NCBI RefSeq assembly: GCF_004116385.1
Contig: NZ_PEIB01000002.1
Span: forward strand, 124,001-188,000
Length of the DNA: 64,000 nucleotides
Reading direction: 5' to 3'
Source: Veronia nyctiphanis
GTDB lineage: Bacteria; Pseudomonadota; Gammaproteobacteria; Enterobacterales; Vibrionaceae
In this document: positions 40,807 to 50,400 of the stretch, in pieces
How the letters are laid out: every line of letters starts with the position of its first letter
Numbering within the stretch: the first letter of the stretch is position 1
Made by a program: the position numbers and the translations under genes
Notes under the pieces: generated by a model
What the model saw: only the letters and a program-made list of their open reading frames with translations
What the model was told of the DNA's origin: nothing
Databases searched by the model: none

Positions 40807-41658
40807 ATGAAATGCCGTAACACGATAAGGAAGATAAAGAGTCACCCTTCGTCGGATGGTGACGGTGTTAACATCAATCGAATACATGGCTTCGAAAACC
40901 CGCTGGAATTCAGTCCATTCCTGCTCGTTGACGAGTTAAAAAGTGATGACCCCGAAGATTATATTGGTGGGTTTCCGCCCCATCCGCACCGGGGTATTGA
41001 GACCTTAACCTATATGTTACAAGGTCACTTTGAGCACAAAGATCACATGGGTAATACTGGGTCACTCAAAACAGGTGGAGCGCAATGGATGAGCGCTGGA
41101 AGGGGTGTCATTCATAGCGAAATGCCAATTATGGACGGAGGCATGTTGCATGGGTTTCAGATTTGGTTAAACCTACCTGCGACAAAGAAGATGCAACCTT
41201 CACAGTATGAAGACTTTCAGTCACCTCAGATCACTGAATACTCTGAAGGGGAAGGGAACCTTTTGAGAGTGATATCAGGGGATGTGTCTGATGGAGAGGC
41301 ATTACTAAGCGGGCCTCTTCAACGTACAGGAGTGCCGGCACTCATTGCCGATTGGCAAGCTGCGTCGGGTAAGTCCAGGACGTTGGTGTTTGAGGAATCA
41401 TTCAACGCAATGCTTTACGTGTATTCTGGCCGCGTCGTTGTATCAGAAGACATGATATCTGAAGGGCACTTTGCACTTTTGAATCATGGTGAAGCGCTAA
41501 ACATCGAAGCGCTTGAAGACTCAGGAGTGTTGCTTCTTGCCGGACAGGTAATTAACGAACCAGTCGCACATTACGGCCCCTTTGTCATGAACACTGATGA
41601 AGAAATTGAGCAGGCGCTTCAGGACTACCGGAACGGTGTATTGACTGACGCGCCCTAA
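40807..41658 (+). CDS. Pirin family protein
   Basis: 283 aa, bicupin. The metal-binding residues of the N-terminal cupin are seen in GGFPPHPHRGIETLTYML (His-His), HKDHMGN (His) and GGAQWMSAGRGVIHSE (Glu). Bacterial pirins such as YhhW have quercetin 2,3-dioxygenase activity or act as redox-sensitive partner proteins. Start ATG 40807 has AGGA five bases upstream. It is a single gene preceded by a striking inverted repeat (40769-40795), which suggests its own repressor. It converges with the beta-hydroxyacid dehydrogenase (14 bases between stops). Confidence 0.9.
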   Translation: MKCRNTIRKIKSHPSSDGDGVNINRIHGFENPLEFSPFLLVDELKSDDPEDYIGGFPPHPHRGIETLTYMLQGHFEHKDHMGNTGSLKTGGAQWMSAGRGVIHSEMPIMDGGMLHGFQIWLNLPATKKMQPSQYEDFQSPQITEYSEGEGNLLRVISGDVSDGEALLSGPLQRTGVPALIADWQAASGKSRTLVFEESFNAMLYVYSGRVVVSEDMISEGHFALLNHGEALNIEALEDSGVLLLAGQVINEPVAHYGPFVMNTDEEIEQALQDYRNGVLTDAP

Positions 41659-41672
41659 AGCCTGCCTTCATC

Positions 41673-42559
41673 TTATGACTGATGCTGCTGGCCGTCTTCA
41701 AATTGTTTGATGAGCGCTGATATGTCTTTGCGGCTTAGCCCTTGCCGACTGAGAGACTGATAAGTTTCAAATGTTTTTTTAGTTAGCGGTAAAGGAGCGT
41801 TGAGCCGCTTACCTTCTTCAAGGCAATAGCCAAATCTTTGATCATCCATTCGATGGCAAACCCAAAGTCAAATTCGTTTTGCGCCATCGTATTGGAGCGA
41901 TTCGCCATTTGCCATGAACCGGCTGCTCCCTGAGAGAGGGTTGAGAATACCTTTTCAATGTCGAGTTCTGCTTTTTGAGCAAAATTGACCGCCTCAGACA
42001 GACTTTGCAGAACACCCGTAACACTGATTTGGTTAACCATCTTACAAAGTTGTCCTGAGCCTGTCGGGCCCATCAAAGTAACAACTCTTGAATAGCAATT
42101 CAGTATGGATAGCACCCTATCGAGAGTTTGCTGATGGCCACCTGCCATTACTGCAAGTTGTCCGTTCTCTGCTCCAGCTTGCCCACCAGAAACTGGCGCG
42201 TCGATAAAGTGAACCCCTTTTGTCTCGCACAAGCCAGCCATGTCCTTCGCTAACTGAGCTGAAGTAGTTGTGTGGTCGACGATTACAGCACCTTTTTTTA
42301 CTGATGAGAGAATACCATCGTCTCCGGTCATAATGTCCAGCACATCCTGATCTTTGCCAACACAGATGAGAATGATATCAGCGCTTTGGGCCGCTTCTGA
42401 CGGTGAGTGAGAGGCTTGCCCTGAATGTTCATTGCACCATTTAGCGGCCTTTTCTGTCGTGCGGTTAAATACATTAATGGGGTAACCTGATGCCGAAACA
42501 TGGCTTGCCATGGGATACCCCATGTTTCCCAAGCCAATAAACGCAACCTTTTGAGACAT
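41673..42559 (-). CDS. NAD(P)-dependent beta-hydroxyacid dehydrogenase (3-hydroxyisobutyrate dehydrogenase family), frameshifted
   Basis: About 295 aa. Rossmann motif VAFIGLGNMGYPMASH at the N-terminus, the substrate signature FIDAPVSGGQAGAENG and the catalytic lysine in GSGQLCKMVNQI are all present. The frame breaks near 41822; one more G on the plus strand converts the last 16 residues into LEEGKRLNAPLPLT and adds about 45 residues to a stop at 41673, the normal family length. The start is ATG 42559 (AGGA about ten bases upstream) rather than 42568, which is one base from the ribosome site. The substrate could be 3-hydroxyisobutyrate, tartronate semialdehyde or a succinic semialdehyde. Confidence 0.85.
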
Positions 42560-42685
42560 GTTTTGCATTTCCTTTGTCTAAACTGAGTGGTAACACTATG
42601 AATGATCCTCAAATAGCAGGCAAATACTTGAGAAAGGAATAAATGTCTGTTTTATATTAGTGTTGGGTCTTATAAAAGGACGTGT

Positions 42686-42928
42686 ATGTACTGGCAAACA
42701 GTCTTCTATGCGCTTGAAACCGTGTTACTGATAACGGGTAGCTTGATGCTTGCCAGATCAGCATTTCAATATGCGAGTCGAACAGGCGACTGGCACCACG
42801 TCAGTGCTGTGTTCTTTAATACAAGCAACCTCAGTAAAGATGAACTTCGCTGGTGGATCTTGGCGGTTTCCTGCTTGGTTGTTGGTTTTACGGTCAAGTT
42901 CTCGTCGTACTTCTTTTATTTGTCTTGA
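42686..42928 (+). CDS. Small membrane protein, 80 aa, two helices
   Basis: Two hydrophobic segments (about residues 5-25, VFYALETVLLITGSLMLARS, and 57-78, WWILAVSCLVVGFTVKF) joined by a polar loop. AAAGGA lies five bases before ATG 42686. It stands 136 bases before the dctB-like kinase on the same strand and is divergent from the dehydrogenase. No family is recognised; the C-terminal helix and SSYFFYLS tail suggest both ends in the same compartment. Confidence 0.6.
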   Translation: MYWQTVFYALETVLLITGSLMLARSAFQYASRTGDWHHVSAVFFNTSNLSKDELRWWILAVSCLVVGFTVKFSSYFFYLS

Positions 42929-43064
42929 AATACGTACTCTCAGGGCATAAAGTCAAACATATTACCTTCTGATTCATATAGAAAAAGTTACTTTTGATGA
43001 GTAGGAATGGTCGCAACCACTAAGTTTGCTTTTGGTGGTTTTCGTTCGACAGGGAGTGCTGAGT

Positions 43065-45179
43065 ATGAAAAGCGCACACGTGAAAAGTATCAAAAGAACG
43101 CTACGTCAAAAGTTATTGATGCTGGTCTGTGTGAGTTTGCTCAGTATCAGTATTGTCTCCGCGATGACTTGGGTGGTTCGCGACGTCGTTACGACACACC
43201 TTCTTACCAATGCCCACGAGGAAGGCGAAAACAGACTGCTATCCTATGTCAGTGATATCAGACGTGTTCTTTCGGATTACAGAGTGCTCCCGTATTTAGC
43301 CTCAAGCAAACCTGAAGTTAAGCTACTTCTGTCTGGTGATGAGACCTTTCAGGCTCAGAGTGACGCATTTCTCGCTGACATGGACAAGGCTGCTGTGACA
43401 TCTGGTTGGTACATTCTTAATGCCAGTGGACGAACAGTTTCGAGCAGCCGCTCCGATATAACACCGCTTAATATTGGAATCCGTTTACAAGAAAAACTCG
43501 CAGACTCGGGTGGAGAAGTAGTAATGACTACTGATCTTTCCTCTTCCCCCGTCTTCCATTATTTTGCTGCTCCTGTTTACAACCAAACAGGCTTTGCTGG
43601 TATTTCTTTAGCACGTCTTGAACTGACGAAACTGGAGGAATCATGGTCAGCAGCCGATGAGCACGTATCGGTGAGTGATGGTCAGGGTAACTTTTTTATC
43701 GATGTTCGAGGCGACTTTCCCAAGCAAAATGTTGTCACTTCTGCCAAACAACTGGGAGAAGGCTTTTCAGTTGATATTGTGGTGTCAGGAGATGGTTTTC
43801 GCTATTTGCAACAGAGTGTTTATCTGGATGATGTGGGTTGGCAGGTGTTTTTTCTGACCCCGTTAAAGTCAATCGAAGCCTATGCTTTCGGCGCTTCTAT
43901 GATCACACTTACCCTCTCTATTGCATTGATAGCACTGATGCTATTCCTCGTCGAGCGTAAGCGTCGACTTAATGCTCGTGAGGTTCTTCAGCAAACCGTG
44001 GCGGAGTCAGAACAACAGTTAGCCAGAATTATCTCTCGTACTAATGTAGGTCTCGTGATTCTTGATCGTTCAGGGGAGACCTTATTTGTTAACCCTATGG
44101 CGAAGCGCTATTTTAACCTTTCAGACTCGATGGCGTCGGGCATGCCATTATGGCAACTTTTTCCTGACTCTGAGCACAATGAGGCAGTAAATATCGTACT
44201 CAAGCGACTTAGAGAAGATATTGAAGGGGTTGAACTAACAGGTGTTGAGGTTATCGCTGAACGTACTGACGGCTCTCGCTTCCCTCTAATGTTTTCAATC
44301 ACATCCTTTCCTCAGGGGGGAGAGCAGGCATATCTTGTTACCTTGCTTGATATCAGCAAGCGAAAAAAAGCCGAGCAAGCCCTCCATGAGCTGAACATTG
44401 AATTGGAGAAAAGGGTGACACGGCGGACGGCTGAGCTTGAATCCGCGAAAGAGGCGCTGATTGAGCAACAAAAGCTTGCAGCGATGGGACGTATGTCATC
44501 TGCCATCGTGCATGAACTGAATCAGCCCCTGACGGGACTAAAAACCCTCCTTTCTAGCAGTTCTCTGCTTATCGAACGCCAACAATTGGATACATTACGC
44601 ACTAATATGTCATTGGTAGATACCTTGATTGATCGCATGGCATCTATGACGTCGCAACTCAAAACATTTGCCTTTAATCGTCCAAGCGAGCTTACGCCAC
44701 TATCTTTGAATACCATCGTTGAACGTCTGTTGATGTTAAATCAACATCGCCTTCAATCAGTCAACGTTAGCACCGTTCTGGATAAGTCTCTGCCATTAGT
44801 GCTTGGAGAGCCTCAGAGAGTTGAACAAGCTGTCGGTAATTTGCTGACGAATGCGCTTGATGCAGTTCATGGCACTGATTCACCAACCATAACCATTGCA
44901 GCCAAAGTACGCGCGTCTGATATCGATGAGGATGAGCAAATCATTCTAGAAATTAAAGATAATGGCGAGGGTGTCTCCGAACCTGATATTCAAAGAGTCT
45001 TTGAACCTTTTTATACCAGTAAGAAGATGGGAGAGGGCCTTGGTCTGGGGCTTGCGATTACTGCCAACAGTATGCGTGACATTGGTGGGGCAGCGTCTGC
45101 ATTGGTCAATAATGATCGAGGTATGACGTTTACTCTTGCCTTCCAAGTATTCAAGAACCCTGTCGGGGAGAGGCAATAA
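43065..45179 (+). CDS. DctB-type sensor histidine kinase
   Basis: About 704 aa. Membrane helix 1 near residues 14-34, a large periplasmic double-Cache region, helix 2 near 265-287 (ASMITLTLSIALIALMLFL), a PAS domain (NVGLVILDRSGETLFVNP), a coiled coil (ELNIELEKRVTRRTAELE) and a DctB/NtrB-like kinase core: MGRMSSAIVHELNQPLTGL with the phospho-His, N box LLTNALDAV, and G boxes. This group phosphorylates NtrC-type regulators; the matching one is the DctD-like gene at 48866. ATG 43065 follows GGGAG; the earlier TTG 43026 frame has no site. It faces the TAXI-TRAP operon tail-to-tail and is likely to sense that transporter's substrate. Confidence 0.85.
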   Translation: MKSAHVKSIKRTLRQKLLMLVCVSLLSISIVSAMTWVVRDVVTTHLLTNAHEEGENRLLSYVSDIRRVLSDYRVLPYLASSKPEVKLLLSGDETFQAQSDAFLADMDKAAVTSGWYILNASGRTVSSSRSDITPLNIGIRLQEKLADSGGEVVMTTDLSSSPVFHYFAAPVYNQTGFAGISLARLELTKLEESWSAADEHVSVSDGQGNFFIDVRGDFPKQNVVTSAKQLGEGFSVDIVVSGDGFRYLQQSVYLDDVGWQVFFLTPLKSIEAYAFGASMITLTLSIALIALMLFLVERKRRLNAREVLQQTVAESEQQLARIISRTNVGLVILDRSGETLFVNPMAKRYFNLSDSMASGMPLWQLFPDSEHNEAVNIVLKRLREDIEGVELTGVEVIAERTDGSRFPLMFSITSFPQGGEQAYLVTLLDISKRKKAEQALHELNIELEKRVTRRTAELESAKEALIEQQKLAAMGRMSSAIVHELNQPLTGLKTLLSSSSLLIERQQLDTLRTNMSLVDTLIDRMASMTSQLKTFAFNRPSELTPLSLNTIVERLLMLNQHRLQSVNVSTVLDKSLPLVLGEPQRVEQAVGNLLTNALDAVHGTDSPTITIAAKVRASDIDEDEQIILEIKDNGEGVSEPDIQRVFEPFYTSKKMGEGLGLGLAITANSMRDIGGAASALVNNDRGMTFTLAFQVFKNPVGERQ

Positions 45180-45223
45180 TGAGCAACATGTTGTGCATGA
45201 ATATTGGGAACACATGTTGCTCA
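45180..45223. terminator. Bidirectional terminator, 12-bp palindrome
   Basis: TGAGCAACATGT and ACATGTTGCTCA pair perfectly over 12 bp with a 20-base loop, right after the dctB-like stop. GTGTTTTAT follows on the plus strand. It separates the convergent dctB-like and TRAP permease genes. Confidence 0.7.
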
Positions 45224-45233
45224 AGTGTTTTAT

Positions 45234-47368
45234 CTAGGCGCTGGTATTCGCCAACGCGTACTGTTTACGTGTAATGACGAAGAGAAAGCTGAACATCACT
45301 AACCCTAAGACTTTTAAGCTCATGTCAAAGCTTGGCCACATGAGCAAAATAGCACTCACCAGAGATACAGCCCGAAGTACAATACTTAATTCTCCTTCTA
45401 AGTACCCTTCCATTGCACCGACAAGTGCCCAGGTTCCTATCAAAGAGAAACCGCCCACGATCATAACTTGGTACATATCACCATTAACAAGCGGTGTATA
45501 AGCCATAAGTAACGGCACCAAGTAGAGACCTTTGGCAATCTTCCAAGCGGTGAAACCCGTCTTCATCGGTGGAGTTTTAGCGATTGTAGCTGCCGCAAAG
45601 GCGGTCAGGCATACAGGTGGTGTCACATTACTGTCTTGAGATAACCAAAAAATAATCAGGTGCGCAGTCAGCAGAGCAAGTCCTACCTTTTCCAGACCCA
45701 AGCCTTGCTCAAGGAGTGTGGCCTTGAAGTCATCCGGCACAAGACTTATCAATGACGTTGCTTCAACAAGCGTCATTGGCTGTGTTAATGCATCGATTTT
45801 ATCAGGTGCGACAAGCAAGAAAATAGCTCTGGCCTGTTCAGGTAGCTGTCCGTTTACTAAAACATCGAGAAGTTGCTGCTCAGCAATCAGGCTATAAATT
45901 GCGGGTGCTGACAGTGTGCCCAGCACGATATATGACGCAGTAACAGGAAGTCCCATACCAAGCACCAAAGAAGCGATTGCAACAAGTACCAACATGGTTA
46001 ATAGGCTGCCATCAGACCAACTGTTAATCATCAGTGAGAAGGTATTGCCAACTCCCGTTGTGCTGATGACGTTGACAACAAGACCAATGCCAGTCAGCAA
46101 TACCGCTGTCGTTACCATGTTTTTCGAGCCTTGAGAAAGTGCATCGACAATTTCCCTAGGCCCCATTTTGTTGGGCGATAACCATGACGCAGCAATCACC
46201 GAGAGAATTGACAGTCCAGCAGCGTAAGTTGGCGTAAACCCACTAATTAGCAGTGCGACAAGAACAGCGAGGGGAATAAGGTAATGCCAACCACGAACGA
46301 GCACTTTTGATACGGGCTCTGTGCTATTTTCGACGTGCTGTACACCACTTCTTTTGGCCTCAATCCGAACGAAAAACGCGACAGAGAGAAAGTAGATAAG
46401 GGCGGGAACGAATGATACGGCAATTATCTCAACATAAGGGATTTGCGTGTACGACGCCATTATAAAAGCGCCAGCCCCCATGACCGGTGGCATGAGTTGT
46501 CCCCCTGTTGATGCGGCAGCTTCAACGCCTGCGGAAAAACGGGCGGGAAACCCCGCTTTTTTCATCAGCGGAATGGTGATGACACCTGTAGAGACAGTGT
46601 TTGCGACGCTTGAACCGGAGACCGACCCCATGAGGCCTGAGCCAAGCACAGCAACAAATCCCGGTCCACCAATGATTTTTCCAGCGACGGCACGTGACAC
46701 ATCGATAATGAAGTCTCCGGCACCAGACTTCACTAAAAATGCACCGAACAGGATAAACATGAAGACATAGCTCCATGAAATCCTGGATATCGGACCAAAC
46801 AGACCCTCTGAGCTGTAGAAACTGCGGTAAAGGACCGTTTCAGCTGATAACCCCGGAAATGAGAACACGCCATTTATCAGGCTTCCCCACCAGACGACAT
46901 AGCTCAGGGCAACCACAATCAGTACGGGTATGAACCAACCCATGGTTCGTCTGATTAACTCAAGAACAATCAGTATGCTAAGATTGAGAAAAACCAATCT
47001 GTTGCCACGAAGGTCACTCCGCGCTCATAAAGCGCATCTTCAGCAAGCGGAATATAGACAAGGCAAGCGACCGCGCCAATAGCAATAAATACGTCGAAGA
47101 ATAATGCGGGCTTACTGTTCGAAAAGCGTCTCGCTGCGGGGTAGGTCAGCGCACACAAAACAGCAAAGCCTGCAAAATGGGTTACGGAAACCCAAAGCTC
47201 AGGAAGAGTAGCAAGTGTATTGAACCAAATATGAAGAACAGCCATCACCACGCCAATAACGGTGATAATTTTACCTAGCAGCGGAAACTGTGTTCTTTGT
47301 GACAGCTCAAATTGAGACAAGCTTTCTTGGCCTTTGTCTCCGCTGTTCTCGATAGAATGCTTGGTCAT
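45234..47368 (-). CDS. Fused TRAP transporter permease (TAXI type, DctQ-DctM), frameshifted
   Basis: About 711 aa when one T is restored on the plus strand near 46976, giving DWFFSILAILIVLELIRR. The N-terminal part (about four helices) is the DctQ-like small subunit, the rest (about 12 helices) the DctM-like large subunit, with GLMGSVSGSSVANTVSTGVITIP, EAAASTGGQLMPPVMGAGAF and GMGLPVTASYIVLGTL typical of TAXI permeases. It uses an ion gradient, normally Na+, to import a carboxylate captured by the periplasmic subunit. ATG 47368 has GGAG five bases upstream; the longer frame upstream lacks one. Fused permeases are the rule for TAXI systems, so the break is better explained as an error than as two genes. 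Confidence 0.85.
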
Positions 47369-47437
47369 TATGACTCCAGAACAAACAGATAATAGACACC
47401 CACTCATCGATAAAGTGAATATCTTAGCGTCAAACTG

Positions 47438-47457
47438 AGCCGGACATTTGTCCGGCT
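47438..47457 (-). repeat. Intercistronic hairpin in the TAXI-TRAP operon
   Basis: AGCCGGACA and TGTCCGGCT form a perfect 9-bp GC-rich stem with a 2-base centre, between the binding-protein stop (47477) and the permease start (47368). No T tract follows. Such hairpins commonly protect the binding-protein part of a mRNA so that it is made in excess over the permease. Confidence 0.6.
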
Positions 47458-47476
47458 ATGTCATTGATCGGTTTCG

Positions 47477-48499
47477 TTAGTTCGAAATCAAATGGTCAGG
47501 GATTGTTAGGCCTTGCTCTTTATAAAAACGTGCTGCACCTGGGTGTAGTGGGACAGGTAACCCTGCTATCGCCTTTTCAATAGCCATCGCTTTAGTCGCT
47601 TTGTGAATACCATTGAGGAAAGGCAGGTTCTCATAGATCGTTTTTGTCAGGAGGTATACATCTTCTTCGCTGATGTCATGACGGGCAGCAAGAAAGTTGG
47701 GTTGTGCAACAGTGTTTACCGCTTTTGTCTGTCCGGGGTAGGTGTTGGCTGGTACCTCGTAACGTGTCCAGAGTTGATAGCCATTATTGGCATCTTTGAT
47801 TTGCTTATCAGTGAAAGAGAGTAGGGTAATGTTGTCGCCCATTGCCGCAAATGCACGGGTTACAGCACTCACAGGTACACCCGCGGGTGTGTTCATGCCC
47901 TGAATAGCGCCATTTTGTAATGCGTCGGCACTTGCACCATACCCCATGTAGGCAAGGTTGAATGAATCTGGATTTACATTGAGGCCCGACATAATGTGAC
48001 GGCCAGATCCTTCTGTACCTGAATTTTTCTTACCAATTGAGAATTTTTTATCTTTTAGTTTATTGAGGTCTGAAACATCCCCCTTTTTGACTAAATCTGA
48101 TTTGATAACGAAATGCTCAACGTTTTGCCACAACATGGACACTGATCTGAGGTCTTTCTGGGGACCTGACTGTTTCAGTTTACCGTCACCGTTCCATGCC
48201 CATGCACCATAAAGTCCTTGAAGGATCGCAAACTGGGCTTCATTTTCTCGCAGCAGTTTAACGTTTTCACCGGACCCGGCAGAGCTGATTGCTGAAAGAG
48301 AAAATTTATGTTTCGGCTCTAGTTTAATTTTGCTTAGAGTGGCAAGTGCAACACCGACCGGGTAGTAAGTTCCTCCCGTTGAAGCCGTGGCAAGAATGTA
48401 GCTCCTGTTTTCCGCAGCGTTTACACTGGCAGTCATACCAAAGGTAGTCAGAAGGCTCGCTGTAATGGCTGCATGTTTGATGAATGATGTTATTTTCAT
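47477..48499 (-). CDS. TAXI-family TRAP transporter solute-binding protein
   Basis: About 340 aa. Signal peptide to around NAAE, then the TAXI signature YILATASTGGTYYPVGVALATL. Further landmarks: GSGENVKLLRENEAQFAILQG, GKKNSGTEGSGRHIMSGLNV and LHPGAARFYKEQGL near the C-terminus. It binds a carboxylate (glutamate or C4-dicarboxylates in known examples) in the periplasm and hands it to the permease. Start ATG 48499 is preferred: GGAG of the first codons of the longer frame (ATG 48511) is six bases before it. First gene of the operon; a candidate sigma-54 promoter lies about 70 bases upstream. Confidence 0.9.
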   Translation of the reverse strand: MKITSFIKHAAITASLLTTFGMTASVNAAENRSYILATASTGGTYYPVGVALATLSKIKLEPKHKFSLSAISSAGSGENVKLLRENEAQFAILQGLYGAWAWNGDGKLKQSGPQKDLRSVSMLWQNVEHFVIKSDLVKKGDVSDLNKLKDKKFSIGKKNSGTEGSGRHIMSGLNVNPDSFNLAYMGYGASADALQNGAIQGMNTPAGVPVSAVTRAFAAMGDNITLLSFTDKQIKDANNGYQLWTRYEVPANTYPGQTKAVNTVAQPNFLAARHDISEEDVYLLTKTIYENLPFLNGIHKATKAMAIEKAIAGLPVPLHPGAARFYKEQGLTIPDHLISN

Positions 48500-48569
48500 T
48501 GTCTTCTCCATGATGAGTGCATGTAAAGCACTTCCCTAAGAATCATTTTGTATCACGTCGCCGCTATAC

Positions 48570-48586
48570 AGCATTTAGTATGCCAA
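48570..48586 (-). promoter_or_regulatory. Candidate sigma-54 promoter of the TAXI-TRAP operon
   Basis: The minus strand reads TTGGCATACTAAATGCTG, matching the consensus TGGCAC-N5-TTGCW with the required GG-N10-GC spacing and two mismatches. A start point about 12 bases downstream would leave a leader of about 60 bases before ATG 48499. The adjacent gene encodes a sigma-54 activator, which supports the call. Confidence 0.5.
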
Positions 48587-48672
48587 TAATTAACTCTTTG
48601 ATTTATAACAAATTGACTGAGGGAGGAAAAGGAAATGAGCAAAGTTATGCTGATGATGATATAAAGATACCA

Positions 48673-48684
48673 GCAAAATTTTGC
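48673..48684. promoter_or_regulatory. Proximal palindrome, candidate DctD-type enhancer site
   Basis: GCAAAATTTTGC is a perfect 12-bp palindrome about 90 bases upstream of the candidate -24 element. A near copy lies at 48782. Position and symmetry suit an upstream activator site of an NtrC-family protein. Confidence 0.4.
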
Positions 48685-48781
48685 CTATTACACACAACGT
48701 AAAACTGGCAAAGTTCCCTTTAGATAAAGGCATTAACAATAAACCGTTGAGCAGTATCACACTTATTCTCTTATGTTATGA

Positions 48782-48793
48782 GCAATTTTTTGC
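48782..48793. promoter_or_regulatory. Distal palindrome copy, candidate DctD-type enhancer site
   Basis: GCAATTTTTTGC repeats the proximal palindrome with two changes, 109 bases further upstream, just past the end of the dctD-like gene. Paired enhancers 100-220 bases upstream are typical of sigma-54 promoters. Read alone the minus strand resembles a -24/-12 element, but its GG-GC spacing is one base short. Confidence 0.35.
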
Positions 48794-48865
48794 CAATTCA
48801 TTTAAAAGTCATCCGTGTGTTTTTCATCTAAGGCTAATAGTTTAAGGTCACTTAATTACATCGAC

Positions 48866-50218
48866 TCAGTTTGAAGGGCTGGTGAAATCTGAGCGATTGA
48901 GTCCATGTTTTTGCATCTTTTGGTTGATGGTACGTCTCGGTAAATCGAGCTCTTCCATGACTGCCTGTATATGGCCTTTATGCCTTTTTAATGCATCTTG
49001 AAGGATCTGTCGTTCCGCGTTTTGCATTTGTATCGATAGAGGCAACATCGTTTTGGAATTTGCTTTCGGAGCGTCAGGCCCACTGGCGAGTATTTCACCA
49101 ACAGACACGCTCTCATCCAACGCAAAACGCGTTGCTACGTTTCTTAGTTCCCGCACATTACCTGGCCAGTTGTAACCAATAAGGGCGTCCCTGTCGTTCA
49201 GACTTAATTCTCTCATTACATTCAATTCGCCAATAAAGTGAGCAAAGAGCAAGGGTATGTCTTCCGTTCTCTCTCTGAGAGGAGGGATGACAATATGCGA
49301 AACATTGAGTCGATAATACAAATCCTGACGAAAACCCGAATGTAGTTTAAGATCTTCCTTGGCTGCAGCGATACATCGGATGTTTATTGGTTTACTCTCA
49401 TTAGACCCAACCCGTTCAATCAGTTGTTCCTGAATGGCTCTGAGGAGTTTAACTTGCATGTTCAGAGGAACACTTTCTATTTCATCAAGAAACACACTGC
49501 CTTTATCTGCAAATTCCAGTTTTCCGATACGTCTCTTGGTCGCACCAGTAAATGCCCCCGCTTCATGGCCGAATAATTCACTTTCAAACAGGTTTTCCGG
49601 TATCGCGGCACAGTTTAGCGGCACAAATTCTGCCTTTGCACGGTGGCTATGTTTGTGAAGACTCTCAGCTACAAGCTCCTTACCACATCCAGTCTCCCCG
49701 TAAATGATGACATTAGTGTCCATTTCTGCGAGTTTTAACACTTCATTACGAATGGTAACCATGGCATCGCTTTGGCCGACTAGAACGCTTTCGAGACCAT
49801 GAAGTTGCGTTAAATATGCCAGCCTCTCTTCATGGTCGTCGGTGTTTTTACGAAACGCGAGTGCTGAATTGACAGCTTCAGTGAGCCGAGTGGGCTCAAA
49901 GGGCTTCTCAAGAAAATCGAATGCGCCAAGACGAAGCGCTCGGACCGCCATATCGATATCTCCATGCCCTGTAATCAAAATAACGGGCAATTGAGGGATG
50001 ATGTTCTGAAGTTCCTTGATCAGTGAAACGCCGTCTGTATCAGGGAGCTTTACATCACTGACAACGACACCCGGAAAAGCAGCAGTTAACGCATCTTTAG
50101 CTGCATAACCTGTAGAACAGGAAATAACAGAGAAACCCGCGAGTTCTAACCACTGTGCAGTTGCCTGTCTGACTATGTCGTCATCTTCAATAAGAAGCAC
50201 TTGTCCCTGCGCATCCAT
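48866..50218 (-). CDS. DctD-type sigma-54-dependent response regulator
   Basis: About 450 aa, NtrC family. Receiver domain (LLIEDDDIVRQA; phospho-Asp in VVVSDVKLPDTDG), AAA+ domain with Walker A GETGCGKE, the sigma-54 contact loop EAGAFTGA and Walker B GSVFLDEI, and a C-terminal Fis-type helix-turn-helix (QAVMEELDLPRRTINQKMQ). It should be phosphorylated by the DctB-like kinase at 43065 and activate the TAXI-TRAP operon lying between them. ATG 50218 is chosen because the receiver starts directly after it; the longer frame (50287) adds 23 residues of unlikely sequence. GGAG lies eight bases upstream. Confidence 0.9.
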   Translation of the reverse strand: MDAQGQVLLIEDDDIVRQATAQWLELAGFSVISCSTGYAAKDALTAAFPGVVVSDVKLPDTDGVSLIKELQNIIPQLPVILITGHGDIDMAVRALRLGAFDFLEKPFEPTRLTEAVNSALAFRKNTDDHEERLAYLTQLHGLESVLVGQSDAMVTIRNEVLKLAEMDTNVIIYGETGCGKELVAESLHKHSHRAKAEFVPLNCAAIPENLFESELFGHEAGAFTGATKRRIGKLEFADKGSVFLDEIESVPLNMQVKLLRAIQEQLIERVGSNESKPINIRCIAAAKEDLKLHSGFRQDLYYRLNVSHIVIPPLRERTEDIPLLFAHFIGELNVMRELSLNDRDALIGYNWPGNVRELRNVATRFALDESVSVGEILASGPDAPKANSKTMLPLSIQMQNAERQILQDALKRHKGHIQAVMEELDLPRRTINQKMQKHGLNRSDFTSPSN

Positions 50219-50400
50219 ACATCCTTCTCCATTGGTGCGATTGAAACGGCAAAGACTGAATGGGGCTGGCTGTTTGGATTCAGCCAAATATTGAAATTCA
50301 ATCTGTTAGGTCGAAATATTAACAATTCGAATGTTTTTTTGTGAACTTAGCAGTGTAGAATGTGACATTGATAAAATGCATTTCACTTTTTAAGGGATCT

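Noticed and set aside
43007-43255. Open frame overlapping the start of the dctB-like gene
   Set aside because: It is out of frame with a well-supported kinase and reads as a shadow of it.
46970-47407. A separate DctQ small-subunit gene overlapping the DctM gene
   Set aside because: TAXI permeases are normally fused, the two frames overlap by a few codons in different registers, and one added base gives a continuous protein.
48673-48796. Minus-strand GGCAAAATTTTGC and GGCAAAAAATTGC as sigma-54 promoters
   Set aside because: Both have GG-N9-GC, one base short of the strict spacing. They are better explained as paired activator sites; the element at 48570-48586 has the correct spacing.
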